Shown piece after piece: positions 17,096 to 26,644 of a stretch of 64,000 nt of DNA (the stretch's first letter is position 1; each line of letters starts with the position of its first letter). The position numbers and the translations under genes are program-made. The DNA is from Herbaspirillum sp. RV1423 (GTDB taxonomy: Bacteria > Pseudomonadota > Gammaproteobacteria > Burkholderiales > Burkholderiaceae_D). Location: positions 310,001 through 374,000 of the forward strand of contig NZ_CBXX010000004.1 of the NCBI RefSeq assembly GCF_000577615.1, given 5' to 3'. Below the pieces are notes generated by a model that was given only the letters and a program-made list of their open reading frames with translations, searched no databases and was not told where the DNA came from.

Positions 17096-19180
17096 TTAAG
17101 CCAGGCCGAACACGCCAAGCAGCATGTCGATCAGCTTGATGCCGGCGAACGGCACGATCAGGCCGCCCAGTCCGTAGATAAGCAAATTGCGACGCAACAG
17201 CACAGCCGCGCCCAGAGCCCGGTAACGCACGCCGCGCAAGGCCAGCGGGATCAGCACGACGATCACCAGCGCATTGAAAATCACCGCCGACAAGATCGCC
17301 GACGCCGGATTGTTCAGATGCATGATGTCCAGCGCCGCAAGCTGCGGATAGGTGGTCGCGAACATCGCCGGGATGATGGCGAAATACTTGGCGACGTCGT
17401 TGGCGATGGAAAACGTGGTCAGGCTGCCGCGCGTCATCAGCATCTGCTTGCCGATCTCGACGATCTCGATGAGCTTGGTCGGATTGGAGTCGAGGTCGAC
17501 CATGTTGCCGGCTTCCTTGGCCGCTTGCGTACCGGTATTCATCGCTACCGCGACGTCGGCCTGCGCCAGCGCCGGGGCGTCGTTGGTGCCGTCGCCGGTC
17601 ATGGCCACCAGCTTGCCTTCGGCCTGGTGCTGGCGAATCAGCGACAGCTTGTTCTCCGGCGTGGCTTCGGCGAGGAAGTCGTCGACGCCCGCTTCGGCGG
17701 CAATCGCTGCCGCAGTGAGGCGGTTGTCGCCGGTGATCATGATGGTCTTGATGCCCATGCGGCGCAGTTCGGAGAAACGCTCCTTGATGCCGCCCTTGAC
17801 GATGTCTTTGAGTTCGATCGCGCCAAGCACGCGCACCACGCCGTTGCTTATCTCGGCCACCACCAGCGGCGTGCTGCCGCGGCGTGCGACGATGTCGACT
17901 GCGGCGCTGACTTCCGCCGGCACCTGCTGGCCGGCCTGTTCGGCCAGCTTGCGGATGGCGTCGGCGGCGCCCTTGCGGATCTGACGGTTGCCGAGATCGA
18001 CGCCGGACAGGCGCGTCTGCGCGGTGAACGGGATGAAGACCGCACCCATGCTGGCCATTTCGCGTTCGCGCAGGTTGAAGCGCTTCTTGGCCAGCACCAC
18101 GATGCTGCGGCCTTCCGGCGTTTCATCGGCGAGCGAAGCCAGTTGCGCGATGTCGGCAAGTTCCTGCTCGCTGACGCCGTTGGCCGGCAGGAATGCCGAG
18201 GCCTGACGGTTGCCCAGCGTGATGGTGCCGGTCTTGTCCAGCAACAGCACGTCGACGTCGCCGGCGGCTTCCACCGCGCGGCCCGAGGTGGCGATCACGT
18301 TGGCCTGCATCATGCGGCTCATGCCGGCCACGCCGATGGCCGACAGCAGGCCGCCGATGGTGGTCGGGATCAGGCACACCAGCAAGGCGATCAGCGCCGT
18401 CACGGTGACCGGCGAACCGCCATGCGCGACATTGACGCTGAATACCGAGAACGGCAGCAAGGTCACGGTCACCAGCAGGAACACGATGGTCAGCGCCACC
18501 AGCAGCAGCGTCAGTGCGATCTCGTTGGGCGTCTTCTGGCGCTTGGCGCTTTCCACCATGGCGATCATGCGGTCGAGGAAAGCCTCGCCGGGATTGACCG
18601 TGACACGGACGATGATCCAGTCCGACAGCACGCGGGTGCCGCCGGTGACGGCGGAGAAGTCGCCACCCGATTCGCGGATCACCGGCGCCGATTCGCCGGT
18701 GATGGCGCTCTCGTCGACCGTGGCGACGCCTTCGACGACTTCGCCGTCGGCCGGCACCACATCGCCGGCTTCGATCAGGACCAGGTCGCCCTTGCGCAGC
18801 GAACCGCCTTCGACCAGTTCAGCGCGGTCGGAACGATTGGCGCGTTGCAGCTTCTTGGCCACCACACTCTTCTTGGCGCTGCGCAGCGATGCCGCCTGCG
18901 CCTTGCTGCGGCCCTCGGCCAATGCTTCGGCAAAATTGGCGAACAGCACCGTGAACCACAGCCAGACGGCGACGGCGAGGATGAAGCCGGCCGGCGCTTC
19001 GCCGTGGCCGTTCAGGGCTTGCAGATACAGCAGCGTGGTCAGGATGCTGCCGAGGTAGACCACGAACATCACCGGATTGCGCCATTGCGCGCGTGGCGAC
19101 AATTTTTTGAAGGAGTCGATCAGGGCCGGTTTGACGATCACCGGATCGAACATCCATTGGGTGGCAGAACTATTTGCCAT
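17096..19180 (-). CDS. kdpB: KdpB, catalytic P-type ATPase subunit
   Basis: 694 residues, close to the E. coli length of 682. Phosphorylation motif [13 protein letters not shown] loop (ITGESAPV), hinge [22 protein letters not shown]. Several in-frame ATGs lie within the first 13 codons; 19180 ([11 protein letters not shown]) was chosen because GGAG stands six bases upstream, while the ATG at 19216 has no Shine-Dalgarno. Energises KdpA with kdpC and kdpF. Second gene of the ATPase block after kdpA. Confidence 0.94.
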   Translation of the reverse strand: MANSSATQWMFDPVIVKPALIDSFKKLSPRAQWRNPVMFVVYLGSILTTLLYLQALNGHGEAPAGFILAVAVWLWFTVLFANFAEALAEGRSKAQAASLRSAKKSVVAKKLQRANRSDRAELVEGGSLRKGDLVLIEAGDVVPADGEVVEGVATVDESAITGESAPVIRESGGDFSAVTGGTRVLSDWIIVRVTVNPGEAFLDRMIAMVESAKRQKTPNEIALTLLLVALTIVFLLVTVTLLPFSVFSVNVAHGGSPVTVTALIALLVCLIPTTIGGLLSAIGVAGMSRMMQANVIATSGRAVEAAGDVDVLLLDKTGTITLGNRQASAFLPANGVSEQELADIAQLASLADETPEGRSIVVLAKKRFNLREREMASMGAVFIPFTAQTRLSGVDLGNRQIRKGAADAIRKLAEQAGQQVPAEVSAAVDIVARRGSTPLVVAEISNGVVRVLGAIELKDIVKGGIKERFSELRRMGIKTIMITGDNRLTAAAIAAEAGVDDFLAEATPENKLSLIRQHQAEGKLVAMTGDGTNDAPALAQADVAVAMNTGTQAAKEAGNMVDLDSNPTKLIEIVEIGKQMLMTRGSLTTFSIANDVAKYFAIIPAMFATTYPQLAALDIMHLNNPASAILSAVIFNALVIVVLIPLALRGVRYRALGAAVLLRRNLLIYGLGGLIVPFAGIKLIDMLLGVFGLA

Positions 19181-19219
19181 TTTTTTCTCCATTTCAGCGT
19201 TCATGCTGGTATTCATCGA

Positions 19220-21004
19220 TTAATGAATCGCCAGCATTTGCAAATGCTCGATCACCGGACCCAGCGCCAGCGCCGGGACATACGTCAGCGCGCCGACCAG
19301 GATCACCGCGCCGATCAGCAGGGCGACGAACAGCGGGCCGTGCGTCGGCAAGGTGCCGGAAGTTGCCGTCAGGCGTTTCTTGCCGGCCAGCGAACCAGCC
19401 ATGGCCAGCACCGGTACGATGATGCCGAAACGGCCCAGCCACATGGCGATGCCGGTCATGATGTTGTAGTAAGGCGTATTGGCGGACAGGCCGGCAAAGG
19501 CGCTGCCGTTGTTGTTGGCGGCCGAACTGAAGGCGTACAGGATTTCCGAGAAGCCGTGCGCGCCGGGGTTGGCGATACCAGCCAGGCCGCTCTCGACCAT
19601 CACCGAGATCGCGGTCAGCACCAGCACCAGCGTCGGCGTCATGAGGATGGCGATGGACATCATCTTCATGTCGAACACGCCGATCTTCTTGCCCAGGTAT
19701 TCCGGCGTGCGGCCGATCATCAGGCCGGCGATGAACACTGCCAGCACGGCGAAGATCAGCATGCCGTACAAGCCCGAGCCGACGCCGCCGAAGACCACTT
19801 CACCCAGTTGCATCTGCAGCATCGGCACCAGCCCGCCCAGCGGCGACAGCGAGTCATGCATGGCGTTGACCGCGCCGCAGGAAGCCGCCGTGGTGATCGC
19901 CGCGAACAAGCTTGACGCGGCAATGCCGAAGCGGGTTTCCTTGCCCTCCATCATGCCGCTGCCTTGCGTGGCATGGACCGCGGCCAGCGCCGGATTGGGC
20001 TGCTGCTCGAAATACATGATGACCAGCGTCATGACGATGAACAGCAAGGTCATCGCCGCCAATATCGCCCAACCCTGGCGGCGGTCGCCGGCCAGCATGC
20101 CGAAGCTGGTGCACAGCGCGGCCGGAATGATCAGGATCGCCAGCATCTGCACGAAATTCGCCAACGGCGTCGGGTTTTCGTAGGGATGCGCCGAGTTGGC
20201 GTTGAAGAAACCGCCGCCGTTGGTGCCGACCATCTTGATCGCTTCCTGCGACGCCACCGGACCCATCGGCAAAGTCTGCTTGCTGGTCTTCATCTCGTCG
20301 ACCACAGGATTGCCCTTGGCATCCTTCACCGGCTGCCCTTGTTCGTCCAGGCGCGGCTGGCTGTAGACGGTGGTTTCCAGCGTGGCGACTTCGATGTAGG
20401 ACTTGAAGTTCTGGATCACGCCCTGGCTCATCAGGATGACCGCGATCAGCATCGACAGCGGCAGCAGCACGTACAGGGTGGAACGCGTCATATCCACCCA
20501 GAAGTTACCGATGCTCTTGCTGCTGTGGCGCACGAAACCGCGGATCAGCGCAAATGCGACGGCAATGCCGGTGGCGGCCGAAGCGAAGTTCTGCACCGCC
20601 AGCGCCAGCATCTGGGTCAGGTAGCTCATCGTGCTTTCACCGACGTAACCCTGCCAGTTCGTGTTGGTGACGAAGCTGACCGCCGTGTTGAACGACGAAT
20701 CGGTGCTGACGTTGGCCATGCCCTGCGGATTGAGCGGCAGCCACAGTTGCAGGCGCTGCATGGCATAGACGAAAAACATGCCGAGCACATTGAACAGCAG
20801 CATCGCCAGCGCATACTGCTTCCAGCCCATATCGGCATCGGCGCGGATGCCGCACACGCGATAAAAGAAGTTTTCAATGCCGCCGAACAGGCGATTGACG
20901 CTTGACTTGCCCTCCATGACGCGGGCGATGTACCAGCCCAGCGGCACCGACAGCAAGAGCAGGACGACCAGGTAGATCGCCAGTTGGGTAATCGAAGCAG
21001 TCAT
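19220..21004 (-). CDS. kdpA: KdpA, potassium-binding and translocating subunit
   Basis: 594-residue channel-like membrane protein of the KdpFABC complex (E. coli 557). Selectivity-filter-like segments are visible, e.g. [29 protein letters not shown], and [15 protein letters not shown]. The start [18 protein letters not shown] at 21004 shares one base with the kdpF stop (TGATG), so translation is coupled. 39 bp separate it from the kdpB start. Confidence 0.95.
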   Translation of the reverse strand: MTASITQLAIYLVVLLLLSVPLGWYIARVMEGKSSVNRLFGGIENFFYRVCGIRADADMGWKQYALAMLLFNVLGMFFVYAMQRLQLWLPLNPQGMANVSTDSSFNTAVSFVTNTNWQGYVGESTMSYLTQMLALAVQNFASAATGIAVAFALIRGFVRHSSKSIGNFWVDMTRSTLYVLLPLSMLIAVILMSQGVIQNFKSYIEVATLETTVYSQPRLDEQGQPVKDAKGNPVVDEMKTSKQTLPMGPVASQEAIKMVGTNGGGFFNANSAHPYENPTPLANFVQMLAILIIPAALCTSFGMLAGDRRQGWAILAAMTLLFIVMTLVIMYFEQQPNPALAAVHATQGSGMMEGKETRFGIAASSLFAAITTAASCGAVNAMHDSLSPLGGLVPMLQMQLGEVVFGGVGSGLYGMLIFAVLAVFIAGLMIGRTPEYLGKKIGVFDMKMMSIAILMTPTLVLVLTAISVMVESGLAGIANPGAHGFSEILYAFSSAANNNGSAFAGLSANTPYYNIMTGIAMWLGRFGIIVPVLAMAGSLAGKKRLTATSGTLPTHGPLFVALLIGAVILVGALTYVPALALGPVIEHLQMLAIH

Positions 21005-21093
21005 CAGAAAGCCTCCGGCTTGATCAGCGCGTAAACGAGATACGCCAACAGGCCGACCGATACGGCCAGCCCCAGTATTTGCATGATGCTCAT
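21004..21093 (-). CDS. kdpF: KdpF small subunit
   Basis: 29-residue single-helix peptide ([20 protein letters not shown], ending ALIKPEAF). The pattern YALIKPE is the KdpF family signature; KdpF stabilises the KdpFABC complex. It overlaps kdpA by one base downstream and the 30-codon upstream ORF by four bases (ATGA). Confidence 0.9.
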   Translation of the reverse strand: MSIMQILGLAVSVGLLAYLVYALIKPEAF

Positions 21094-21182
21094 TGCATGT
21101 CCTCCAGCTTCTTGCAGGCGACAATAAAGGCCCACATCACGACGCTGCATAACGCTAACGCGCCAACGTATAAAAAATCCAT
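21090..21182 (-). CDS. 30-residue membrane peptide upstream of kdpF
   Basis: ATG at 21182 to TGA at 21090: begins [20 protein letters not shown] and ends [10 protein letters not shown]. One transmembrane helix (about 3-22) followed by a short charged tail. A good Shine-Dalgarno (AGGGAG, seven bases before the ATG) and the ATGA overlap with kdpF argue that it is translated and coupled to kdpF. Short ORFs at this position occur in other kdp operons, but function is not known to me. It could be an extra subunit or a translation-coupling leader. Confidence 0.65.
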   Translation of the reverse strand: MDFLYVGALALCSVVMWAFIVACKKLEDMQ

Positions 21183-21261
21183 GTCCGACTCCCTTGGTGA
21201 ATGCTTGCGAGGTGAACAATATTCCGGGAAGCATCAAAACCGGATAAAACTATGAGAAGGC

Positions 21262-21280
21262 GGTATAAATTTTGTGTAAA
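21262..21280 (-). promoter_or_regulatory. Candidate KdpE binding site
   Basis: The minus strand reads TTTACACAAAATTTATACC, two T-rich elements (TTTACAC and TTTATAC) like those in the E. coli kdp promoter. It lies 80 bp upstream of the first kdp ORF start at 21182. Prediction by similarity only. Confidence 0.45.
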
Positions 21281-21403
21281 CAGAAATGTGCCGCTCGGAG
21301 CGGCGCATCGGGAAAAGAGGATATGTGTAGAGAGATGAGCAAACCGGGGCCTCTCAGGCCAATGCCATTCAGTTAAGTATAAAAGCTTGTCGCTCCATCA
21401 CAA

Positions 21404-21436
21404 CCGTCGTCCTGACGAAAGTCAGGACCCAGCGTC
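21404..21436. repeat. Dispersed hairpin repeat, copy 3
   Basis: CGTCGTCCTGACGAAAGTCAGGACCCAGCGTCG: stem GTCCTGAC / GTCAGGAC with loop GAAA. Nearly identical to 38508-38540, and the similarity extends upstream for about 50 bp (ATGCCATTCAGTTAAG here, ATGCCGTTCAATCAAG there). Confidence 0.7.
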
Positions 21437-21506
21437 GCGTCGGACGTTTTCACTACGCCGTGGCAACAGCCAGAGAAACAGGTTTAACCGAACGGCATCA
21501 GGCCGC

Positions 21507-23660
21507 TCAGGCCGGATTTTCTTCCGTATTCCACTCAACCCGGTTCTTGCCGGCCTTCTTGGCGGCGTACATGGCCTTGTCGGCCTGCGCCACCAGCGCG
21601 TCCTGATCAGTGTGCCGGCCGGGTTCGTAGATGGCCACGCCGATGCTGCTCGATAGATTGACCGTCGCTGCACTCAGTACAAACGGCCCGCGCATCGCCG
21701 CGAGGATCTTCTCGGCCACGATCAACGCATCGGCCTGCCCCTGCTGCAAACGCTCCAGGATCACCGTGAATTCGTCGCCGGCCAGACGCGCCGCCAGGTC
21801 GACCTCGCGTACGGAACCGGTCAGGCGCGCGGCAAACTGCACGAGCAATTCGTCGCCGGCTTCGTGGCCGTATTTGTCGTTGACGCCCTTGAAGCCGTCG
21901 ATATCCATGAACAGCAAACCCATGGGTTGCTGTTCGCGCGCGGCGCGCGCCATGGCTTCCGGCAATTTTTGCGTAAACGCGCGGCGGTTCGGCAGGCCGG
22001 TCAGGATGTCGGTCAGCGCCATTTCCTGCAAGGAATTGCGGAAAGCCTGGCGTTCGGTGATGTCATGCAGGAAGGCGATGAACAGATGGCCTGCGCGACG
22101 CTCGATGCAGCCGACCGTCATTTCCACCGGCAGCTCGCTGCCGTCGCGACGCAAGGCATTGATCTCGATGCGGTTGTTGATCACCACGCCCTCGCCGGTG
22201 GCAATGAAATGTTTCATGCCGCGCCGGTGCAGTTCGCGCTGTTCGAGCGGGATGATCAGCTCCGCCAGTTCCTTGCCGATGGCATCCTTGCCCGCCCAGC
22301 CCAGCAACTGTTCCGCCTGGCGGTTCCACTCCAGCACGATGCCGTCCTCGTCGATGGCGATGAAGGCATCGTGGGCGTTTTGCAGGATGGCGCGCAGTTC
22401 ATTTTCACTCTCTTCGAGCTGCATCTGGTTTTCGCGCTGGCTGTCGAGCGCCTGCTGCAATGCGATGGCGGTTTCGTGCAGACGCCGGGTGCGGTCGTTG
22501 ACGCGCTGCTCCAGGCCTTCGTTGAGCGAACGCACCTCGCGCAGGTAATTCTCTTCGCGCTGGACCATGCTGGAGAGCGTCGTCGACAGCAACTGGATTT
22601 CATAATAGGTGCCGACGATGGGAACGACCGCCTTGTCGTCGCCGGTGGCGCGACGCTCCAGCGCGGCGCTCAGCGCATTCATCGGCGCCACCAGGCGGCG
22701 CGTGAGGAAAAACACCAGCGCCGTCAGCAACAAGCCGACCAGGCAGCCGACGAACAGCACCTGGCGCTCGAGCTCCTTGAATCCGGCCATGGCAATCTGT
22801 TCGGGCTGGCGCACCAGCACGGTCCATTTCATTTCGCCATATTCGCCGCTGAGGCCGGTGCGCGCAAAACCGGTGAGGTACTGCCGGCCGTCGTCACCCA
22901 GTTCGCGCATGGCGCCGGAAGGCTGGCGCAGCGACGCCCTGAAGCTGTCGGTGGCGATCTTCTTTTCTTCGAGCCCCTTGGGGCCGAGCAGCACGGTACC
23001 GTCTTCGCGCACGATCATGATCTCGACGTCGTAGCGATCGTTGGCCGGGTTCAGCAGTTTCCTGGCCAGGTCGCGCGCCCAGGCCCAGCTCAGGTGGATG
23101 CCGAGCACGCCCTTGAACCGTCCGTCCTGATCGTTGATCGGCATGGCAATGTCGACGAAGCGCCAGGGGTCTACCGCGGCCGGCAGCTTCTTTTCCAGCA
23201 GGACGGCAGGATGGTAGTCGCCGACGAAGAAATCCTTTTGCGCCTTCTTGTACCACGGGCGCTCGGCAACGCTCTGTCCTTCCAGCAAACCGTTGGCGGC
23301 GGCCAGCACATTGCCGTCCGGCGTGGCGAAACCGATCCAGGCGTAATTGGGAACCGTTTTCTGCAGTTCGTTGAAGATGATGCGCATGCGCGCCGGATCC
23401 CTGGCCTCTCGGACGGAGGGGCGCTGTGCCAGTATCTTGATGTCGATGTAACGCTCTGCCATGCTGCGGTCGAGCGCATCCTGCATCTGCCAGGCTAGCT
23501 GCCCGAGGCGCGCCTCGGCTTCATTGCGCGCATAGTTGCGTGTGAACTGGTCCACCAGCAGCAGTACCGAAACCGTCGTGATCAACACCGACAGCACTAC
23601 TCCTATCGTGACCCATGAGGACAGGCTCAACGTCGATGAGAGTTTTTTTGTGCTCAACAT
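21507..23660 (-). CDS. Diguanylate cyclase with extracytoplasmic sensor and PAS domain
   Basis: 717 residues. Transmembrane helix 1 at about 17-37, a periplasmic dCache-like sensor (about 38-295), helix 2 at about 299-319 followed by a HAMP-like linker and a coiled coil (about 370-425), a PAS domain (about 428-545, with a C-terminal PAC part FIAFLHDITERQ) and GGDEF (about 555-705). The active-site motif is AGDEF, an accepted active variant, and the product-inhibition I-site RxxD (REVD) lies five residues upstream. Predicted to make cyclic di-GMP in response to an external ligand. Monocistronic by spacing; a hairpin lies 150 bp upstream. Confidence 0.9.
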   Translation of the reverse strand: MLSTKKLSSTLSLSSWVTIGVVLSVLITTVSVLLLVDQFTRNYARNEAEARLGQLAWQMQDALDRSMAERYIDIKILAQRPSVREARDPARMRIIFNELQKTVPNYAWIGFATPDGNVLAAANGLLEGQSVAERPWYKKAQKDFFVGDYHPAVLLEKKLPAAVDPWRFVDIAMPINDQDGRFKGVLGIHLSWAWARDLARKLLNPANDRYDVEIMIVREDGTVLLGPKGLEEKKIATDSFRASLRQPSGAMRELGDDGRQYLTGFARTGLSGEYGEMKWTVLVRQPEQIAMAGFKELERQVLFVGCLVGLLLTALVFFLTRRLVAPMNALSAALERRATGDDKAVVPIVGTYYEIQLLSTTLSSMVQREENYLREVRSLNEGLEQRVNDRTRRLHETAIALQQALDSQRENQMQLEESENELRAILQNAHDAFIAIDEDGIVLEWNRQAEQLLGWAGKDAIGKELAELIIPLEQRELHRRGMKHFIATGEGVVINNRIEINALRRDGSELPVEMTVGCIERRAGHLFIAFLHDITERQAFRNSLQEMALTDILTGLPNRRAFTQKLPEAMARAAREQQPMGLLFMDIDGFKGVNDKYGHEAGDELLVQFAARLTGSVREVDLAARLAGDEFTVILERLQQGQADALIVAEKILAAMRGPFVLSAATVNLSSSIGVAIYEPGRHTDQDALVAQADKAMYAAKKAGKNRVEWNTEENPA

Positions 23661-23815
23661 GGCTCCAGAGGTGTTTCGATCCGATTCCGGCAGCGACGAC
23701 GCGATCGGCCGCAGGGGCGTGAGCGTCTCCGGATTTCGTTGTTCTGTAGGAAGGGTAACGGAATATTAGCGGCTCCATTGGATCAGGAGCAAATATGCGG
23801 CACCTGGACAACGCT

Positions 23816-23840
23816 GAAAAGTTGTTTTTTCAACATTTTC
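23816..23840. terminator. AT-rich hairpin between diguanylate cyclase and GGT-family genes
   Basis: GAAAAGTTG / CAACATTTTC pair around a T6 loop with one bulge. It is downstream of the minus-strand GGT-family gene (stop at 23877) and could terminate it. Confidence 0.4.
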
Positions 23841-23876
23841 CAACAGGAAACACTGCCGGCCTGTCGCAAATTGCCG

Positions 23877-25460
23877 TCACAGGCCCGCGCAAATACCATC
23901 GGCGCGCGGATCGGCGGCGCCTTCGATCAGGCCGCCCGGATGCACGCATACCGCGCCGGCATGGCCCATCGCATCAGTGTAATCGGCCACCACCTCGACA
24001 TCGTGGCCGGCGCGCCCGAGCGCGTCGACCACATATTCGGGGATGCGTCCTTCCAGCTTCAGGTTGGTCGAGACGGTGCCCCAAGTGCGGCCCAGCAGCC
24101 AGCGCGGCGCACTGACCGCGGCCTGCATGTCCTGGCCGAACAGCACATGGCGGCTGAACACAGCCGCCTGCGTCTGCGGCTGGCCCTCGCCACCCATGGT
24201 GCCGTAGGCCAGCGTGCGACCGTCGTTCAGGCGCGCCAGCGACGGATTGAGGGTATGGAACGGCAGCTTGCCGGGCAGCAAGCGGTTGGCGCCGTCGTCG
24301 AGCGTGAAGCTGGCGCCGCGGTTTTGCCAGACCACGCCGGTATCGGGCGCCACCACGCCACTGCCGAATTCCCAGAAAATACTCTGGATATAGCTGACCA
24401 CCCGCCCCTGCGCATCGGCGGCGCCCATCCAGACGGTGTCGCCCGGCTTTGGCGCATGCGGCCATGCCGCCGCGCGCTGCATGTCGATCTGCACCGCTTC
24501 GCGGTCCAGCGCGTCAGGCAGCAGCCAGTCGGCGGCATCGACCGACATGTGGGCGGTATCGGTGACGTATTTGTTACGCAGGATGAAGGCGCGTTTGGTG
24601 GCTTCCACCAGTCCGTGGATATGCTCAAAACCGTCGGCCTGCCTGACGCCGAGGCGATCGAACAAGCCCAGGATCATCAGCGCCGAGACGCCCTGCGTCG
24701 GCGGCGGCAGGTTGTAGACGCGGCCGGCGCTCAATTGCACCATCAGCGGCTGCACAACTTGCGCGCGGTAAGCGGCCAGATCGGCGGCGCGCAGCGGGCT
24801 GCCGACTTTCTCCAGGCCGGCGGCCAGCTTCTGCGCCAGATCGCCGCGATAGAAGTCGTCGAGACCGGCTTCGGCCAGGCGCGCCAGCATCGCCGCCAGC
24901 GCCGGCTGCCTGAGGATCGCGCCCTGCTCCGGCGCGCCCTGCGCGGCATAAGTGGCGGCAAAGCCCGGTTGATCCTTCAGTTCGTCCCATTTGTCGCGCG
25001 TCAATTCCGCCTGCGAACGCGTCACCGGCACGCCGGCGCGAGCATGATGGATTGCCTCGGCCAGCAGGCGCGAGACCGGCAACGCCTTGCCCCAGCCCTT
25101 GACCGCATCGAGCGCCGCCGCCCAGCCGCCGACCGCGCCTGCCACGGTCAGCGCCGCGCGCGGACCGCGTGTGGGAATCGCGGCATCGCCGTGCTGCGCG
25201 TAAAAATCCGTGGTCGCCAGCGCAGCGGATTGTCCGCAGGCCTGGATCGCCACCGGCGCGCGGCCAGGTTCGCTGATCAGCCAGAAGCCGTCGCCGCCGA
25301 TGCCGTTCATATGCGGATACACCACGGCAATCGCCGCGGCCGCCGCGACCATCGCTTCCACGGCGTTGCCGCCTTCGCGCAAGACGGCTGCGCCCGCCTG
25401 CGCAGCCAGATGATGAGGGGCGGTCACCATGCCGCCGATGCAAGTCTTGCTGTACAACAT
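23877..25460 (-). CDS. Gamma-glutamyltransferase-family protein (HpxW/YwrD-like)
   Basis: 527-residue Ntn-hydrolase of the gamma-glutamyltransferase superfamily, made as a precursor that self-cleaves before a catalytic Thr. The likely nucleophile is the Thr in GDTVWMGAADAQGRVVS (about residue 345), followed by the family motifs FGSGVVAPDTGVVWQNRGASF and YGTMGGEGQPQTQAAV. No signal peptide is present, so it is cytoplasmic, unlike periplasmic GGT. The length and the WQNRGASF block resemble oxamate amidohydrolase HpxW and B. subtilis YwrD; the exact substrate is not certain. Single gene by spacing. Confidence 0.75.
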   Translation of the reverse strand: MLYSKTCIGGMVTAPHHLAAQAGAAVLREGGNAVEAMVAAAAAIAVVYPHMNGIGGDGFWLISEPGRAPVAIQACGQSAALATTDFYAQHGDAAIPTRGPRAALTVAGAVGGWAAALDAVKGWGKALPVSRLLAEAIHHARAGVPVTRSQAELTRDKWDELKDQPGFAATYAAQGAPEQGAILRQPALAAMLARLAEAGLDDFYRGDLAQKLAAGLEKVGSPLRAADLAAYRAQVVQPLMVQLSAGRVYNLPPPTQGVSALMILGLFDRLGVRQADGFEHIHGLVEATKRAFILRNKYVTDTAHMSVDAADWLLPDALDREAVQIDMQRAAAWPHAPKPGDTVWMGAADAQGRVVSYIQSIFWEFGSGVVAPDTGVVWQNRGASFTLDDGANRLLPGKLPFHTLNPSLARLNDGRTLAYGTMGGEGQPQTQAAVFSRHVLFGQDMQAAVSAPRWLLGRTWGTVSTNLKLEGRIPEYVVDALGRAGHDVEVVADYTDAMGHAGAVCVHPGGLIEGAADPRADGICAGL

Positions 25461-25549
25461 GGAATCTCCTGATGCTGTTGGTTGAGCCAGGCTATTGAGC
25501 CTTGACCGGTATCGTAACCCAACATTCCACGGCGCACGTCGGTGGAAAT

Positions 25550-25574
25550 AAAAAAGGCCGGGATCATCCCGGCC
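25550..25574 (-). terminator. Rho-independent terminator of the LLM oxidoreductase transcript
   Basis: Reading the minus strand, GGCCGGGATGATCCCGGCC forms an 8-bp GC stem followed by six T. It lies 24 bp after the stop codon of the LLM oxidoreductase gene, ending the tetR-curA-LLM transcript. Confidence 0.9.
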
Positions 25575-25597
25575 TCGTCAGCGTCAACCGCTCTGCA

Positions 25598-26605
25598 TCA
25601 AATCTGCGGCGTCAAACTCAACGCTTCGCGCGCCTGCGCCACGATCTCGAACGACCGCAAGCGCGCCGCGTGGTCGTAAATCTGCGCGGTGATCATCAAT
25701 TCGTCGGCGCCGGTGTCGTCGATGAAGGCTTGCAGGCCGTCGCGCACGGTCATCGGCGAACCGACGATGGCGCAGGCCAGCGAGCGCTCGACGTGCGCCT
25801 TTTCTTCCGGGCGCCAGTAGTCTTCCATGGTCTCTCGCGGCGGATTCAACTGGCCCGGCACGCCGCGCACCAGATTGACGAACTGCTGCTGCAGCGAGGT
25901 AAACAGGCGCTCGCCTTCACGGTCGGTGTCGGCGGCGAACACGTTCAGGCCGAGCATGACATGCGGGCGCGCCAGCGCCTCCGACGGCTTGAAGCGCGTG
26001 CGGTAGATCTCGATGGCGGACTTCATGAAGCCCGGCGCGAAGTGCGACGCAAATGCAAACGGCAAACCCAGCTCAGCCGCCAGTTGCGCACTGAACATGC
26101 TGGAACCGAGCAGCCACAGCGGCACGTTCAGGCCGGCGCCCGGCACGGCGCGCACCGGCTGATACGGCGACGCTTCCTTGAAATAGTCCTGCAACTCGAC
26201 CACGTCCTGCGGGAAAGTATCGGCGCTGTCGCCCAGATGGCGGCGCAAGGCGCGCGCGGTGCGCTGGTCGGAACCCGGCGCGCGGCCCAGGCCGAGGTCG
26301 ATGCGGCCGGGAAAGAGCGACTCCAGCGTGCCGAACTGTTCGGCGATCACCAGCGGCGAATGATTCGGCAGCATGATGCCGCCTGCGCCGACGCGGATCT
26401 TCTTGGTGTTGGCGGCGATGTGGGACATCACCACTGCGGTCGCAGCGCTGGCGATGCCGGTCATGTTGTGATGTTCGGCCAGCCAGTAGCGCTTATAGCC
26501 GAGCTGTTCGGCTTTCTGCGCCAGTTCCTTGCTGTTGTGGAATGCCTGGGCCGCGGTGCTGCCCTGATTGATCGGCGACAGGTCGAGTACGGAAAACGGA
26601 ATCAT
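25598..26605 (-). CDS. LLM-class flavin-dependent oxidoreductase
   Basis: 335-residue TIM-barrel of the bacterial luciferase-like family, probably FMN-dependent. The family signature is seen in [20 protein letters not shown] (about 40-60), [20 protein letters not shown] and [14 protein letters not shown] (about 100-115). Closest in appearance to the YhbW/YvbT-type proteins. It ends an operon with a CurA-like reductase (39 bp upstream) and a TetR regulator, and is closed by a strong terminator. Substrate unknown. Confidence 0.88.
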   Translation of the reverse strand: MIPFSVLDLSPINQGSTAAQAFHNSKELAQKAEQLGYKRYWLAEHHNMTGIASAATAVVMSHIAANTKKIRVGAGGIMLPNHSPLVIAEQFGTLESLFPGRIDLGLGRAPGSDQRTARALRRHLGDSADTFPQDVVELQDYFKEASPYQPVRAVPGAGLNVPLWLLGSSMFSAQLAAELGLPFAFASHFAPGFMKSAIEIYRTRFKPSEALARPHVMLGLNVFAADTDREGERLFTSLQQQFVNLVRGVPGQLNPPRETMEDYWRPEEKAHVERSLACAIVGSPMTVRDGLQAFIDDTGADELMITAQIYDHAARLRSFEIVAQAREALSLTPQI

Positions 26606-26644
26606 TGTGTGTCCTTGTCAATGCTGAAAATAACGCAATGCGCG

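Larger units (their letters stand above)
21183..21506. other. kdp promoter region and dispersed repeat
   Basis: 324 bp without gene. It contains the kdp promoter side (AT-rich, with a KdpE-like box), the sequence ATGCCATTCAGTTAAG and a dispersed hairpin repeat (21404-21436) close to the end of the diguanylate cyclase gene. Confidence 0.6.

Noticed and set aside
17078-19915. 945-codon open frame on the plus strand opposite kdpB and kdpA
   Set aside because: His/Gln/Arg/Asp-rich low-complexity translation, no domain, fully antisense to two certain genes.
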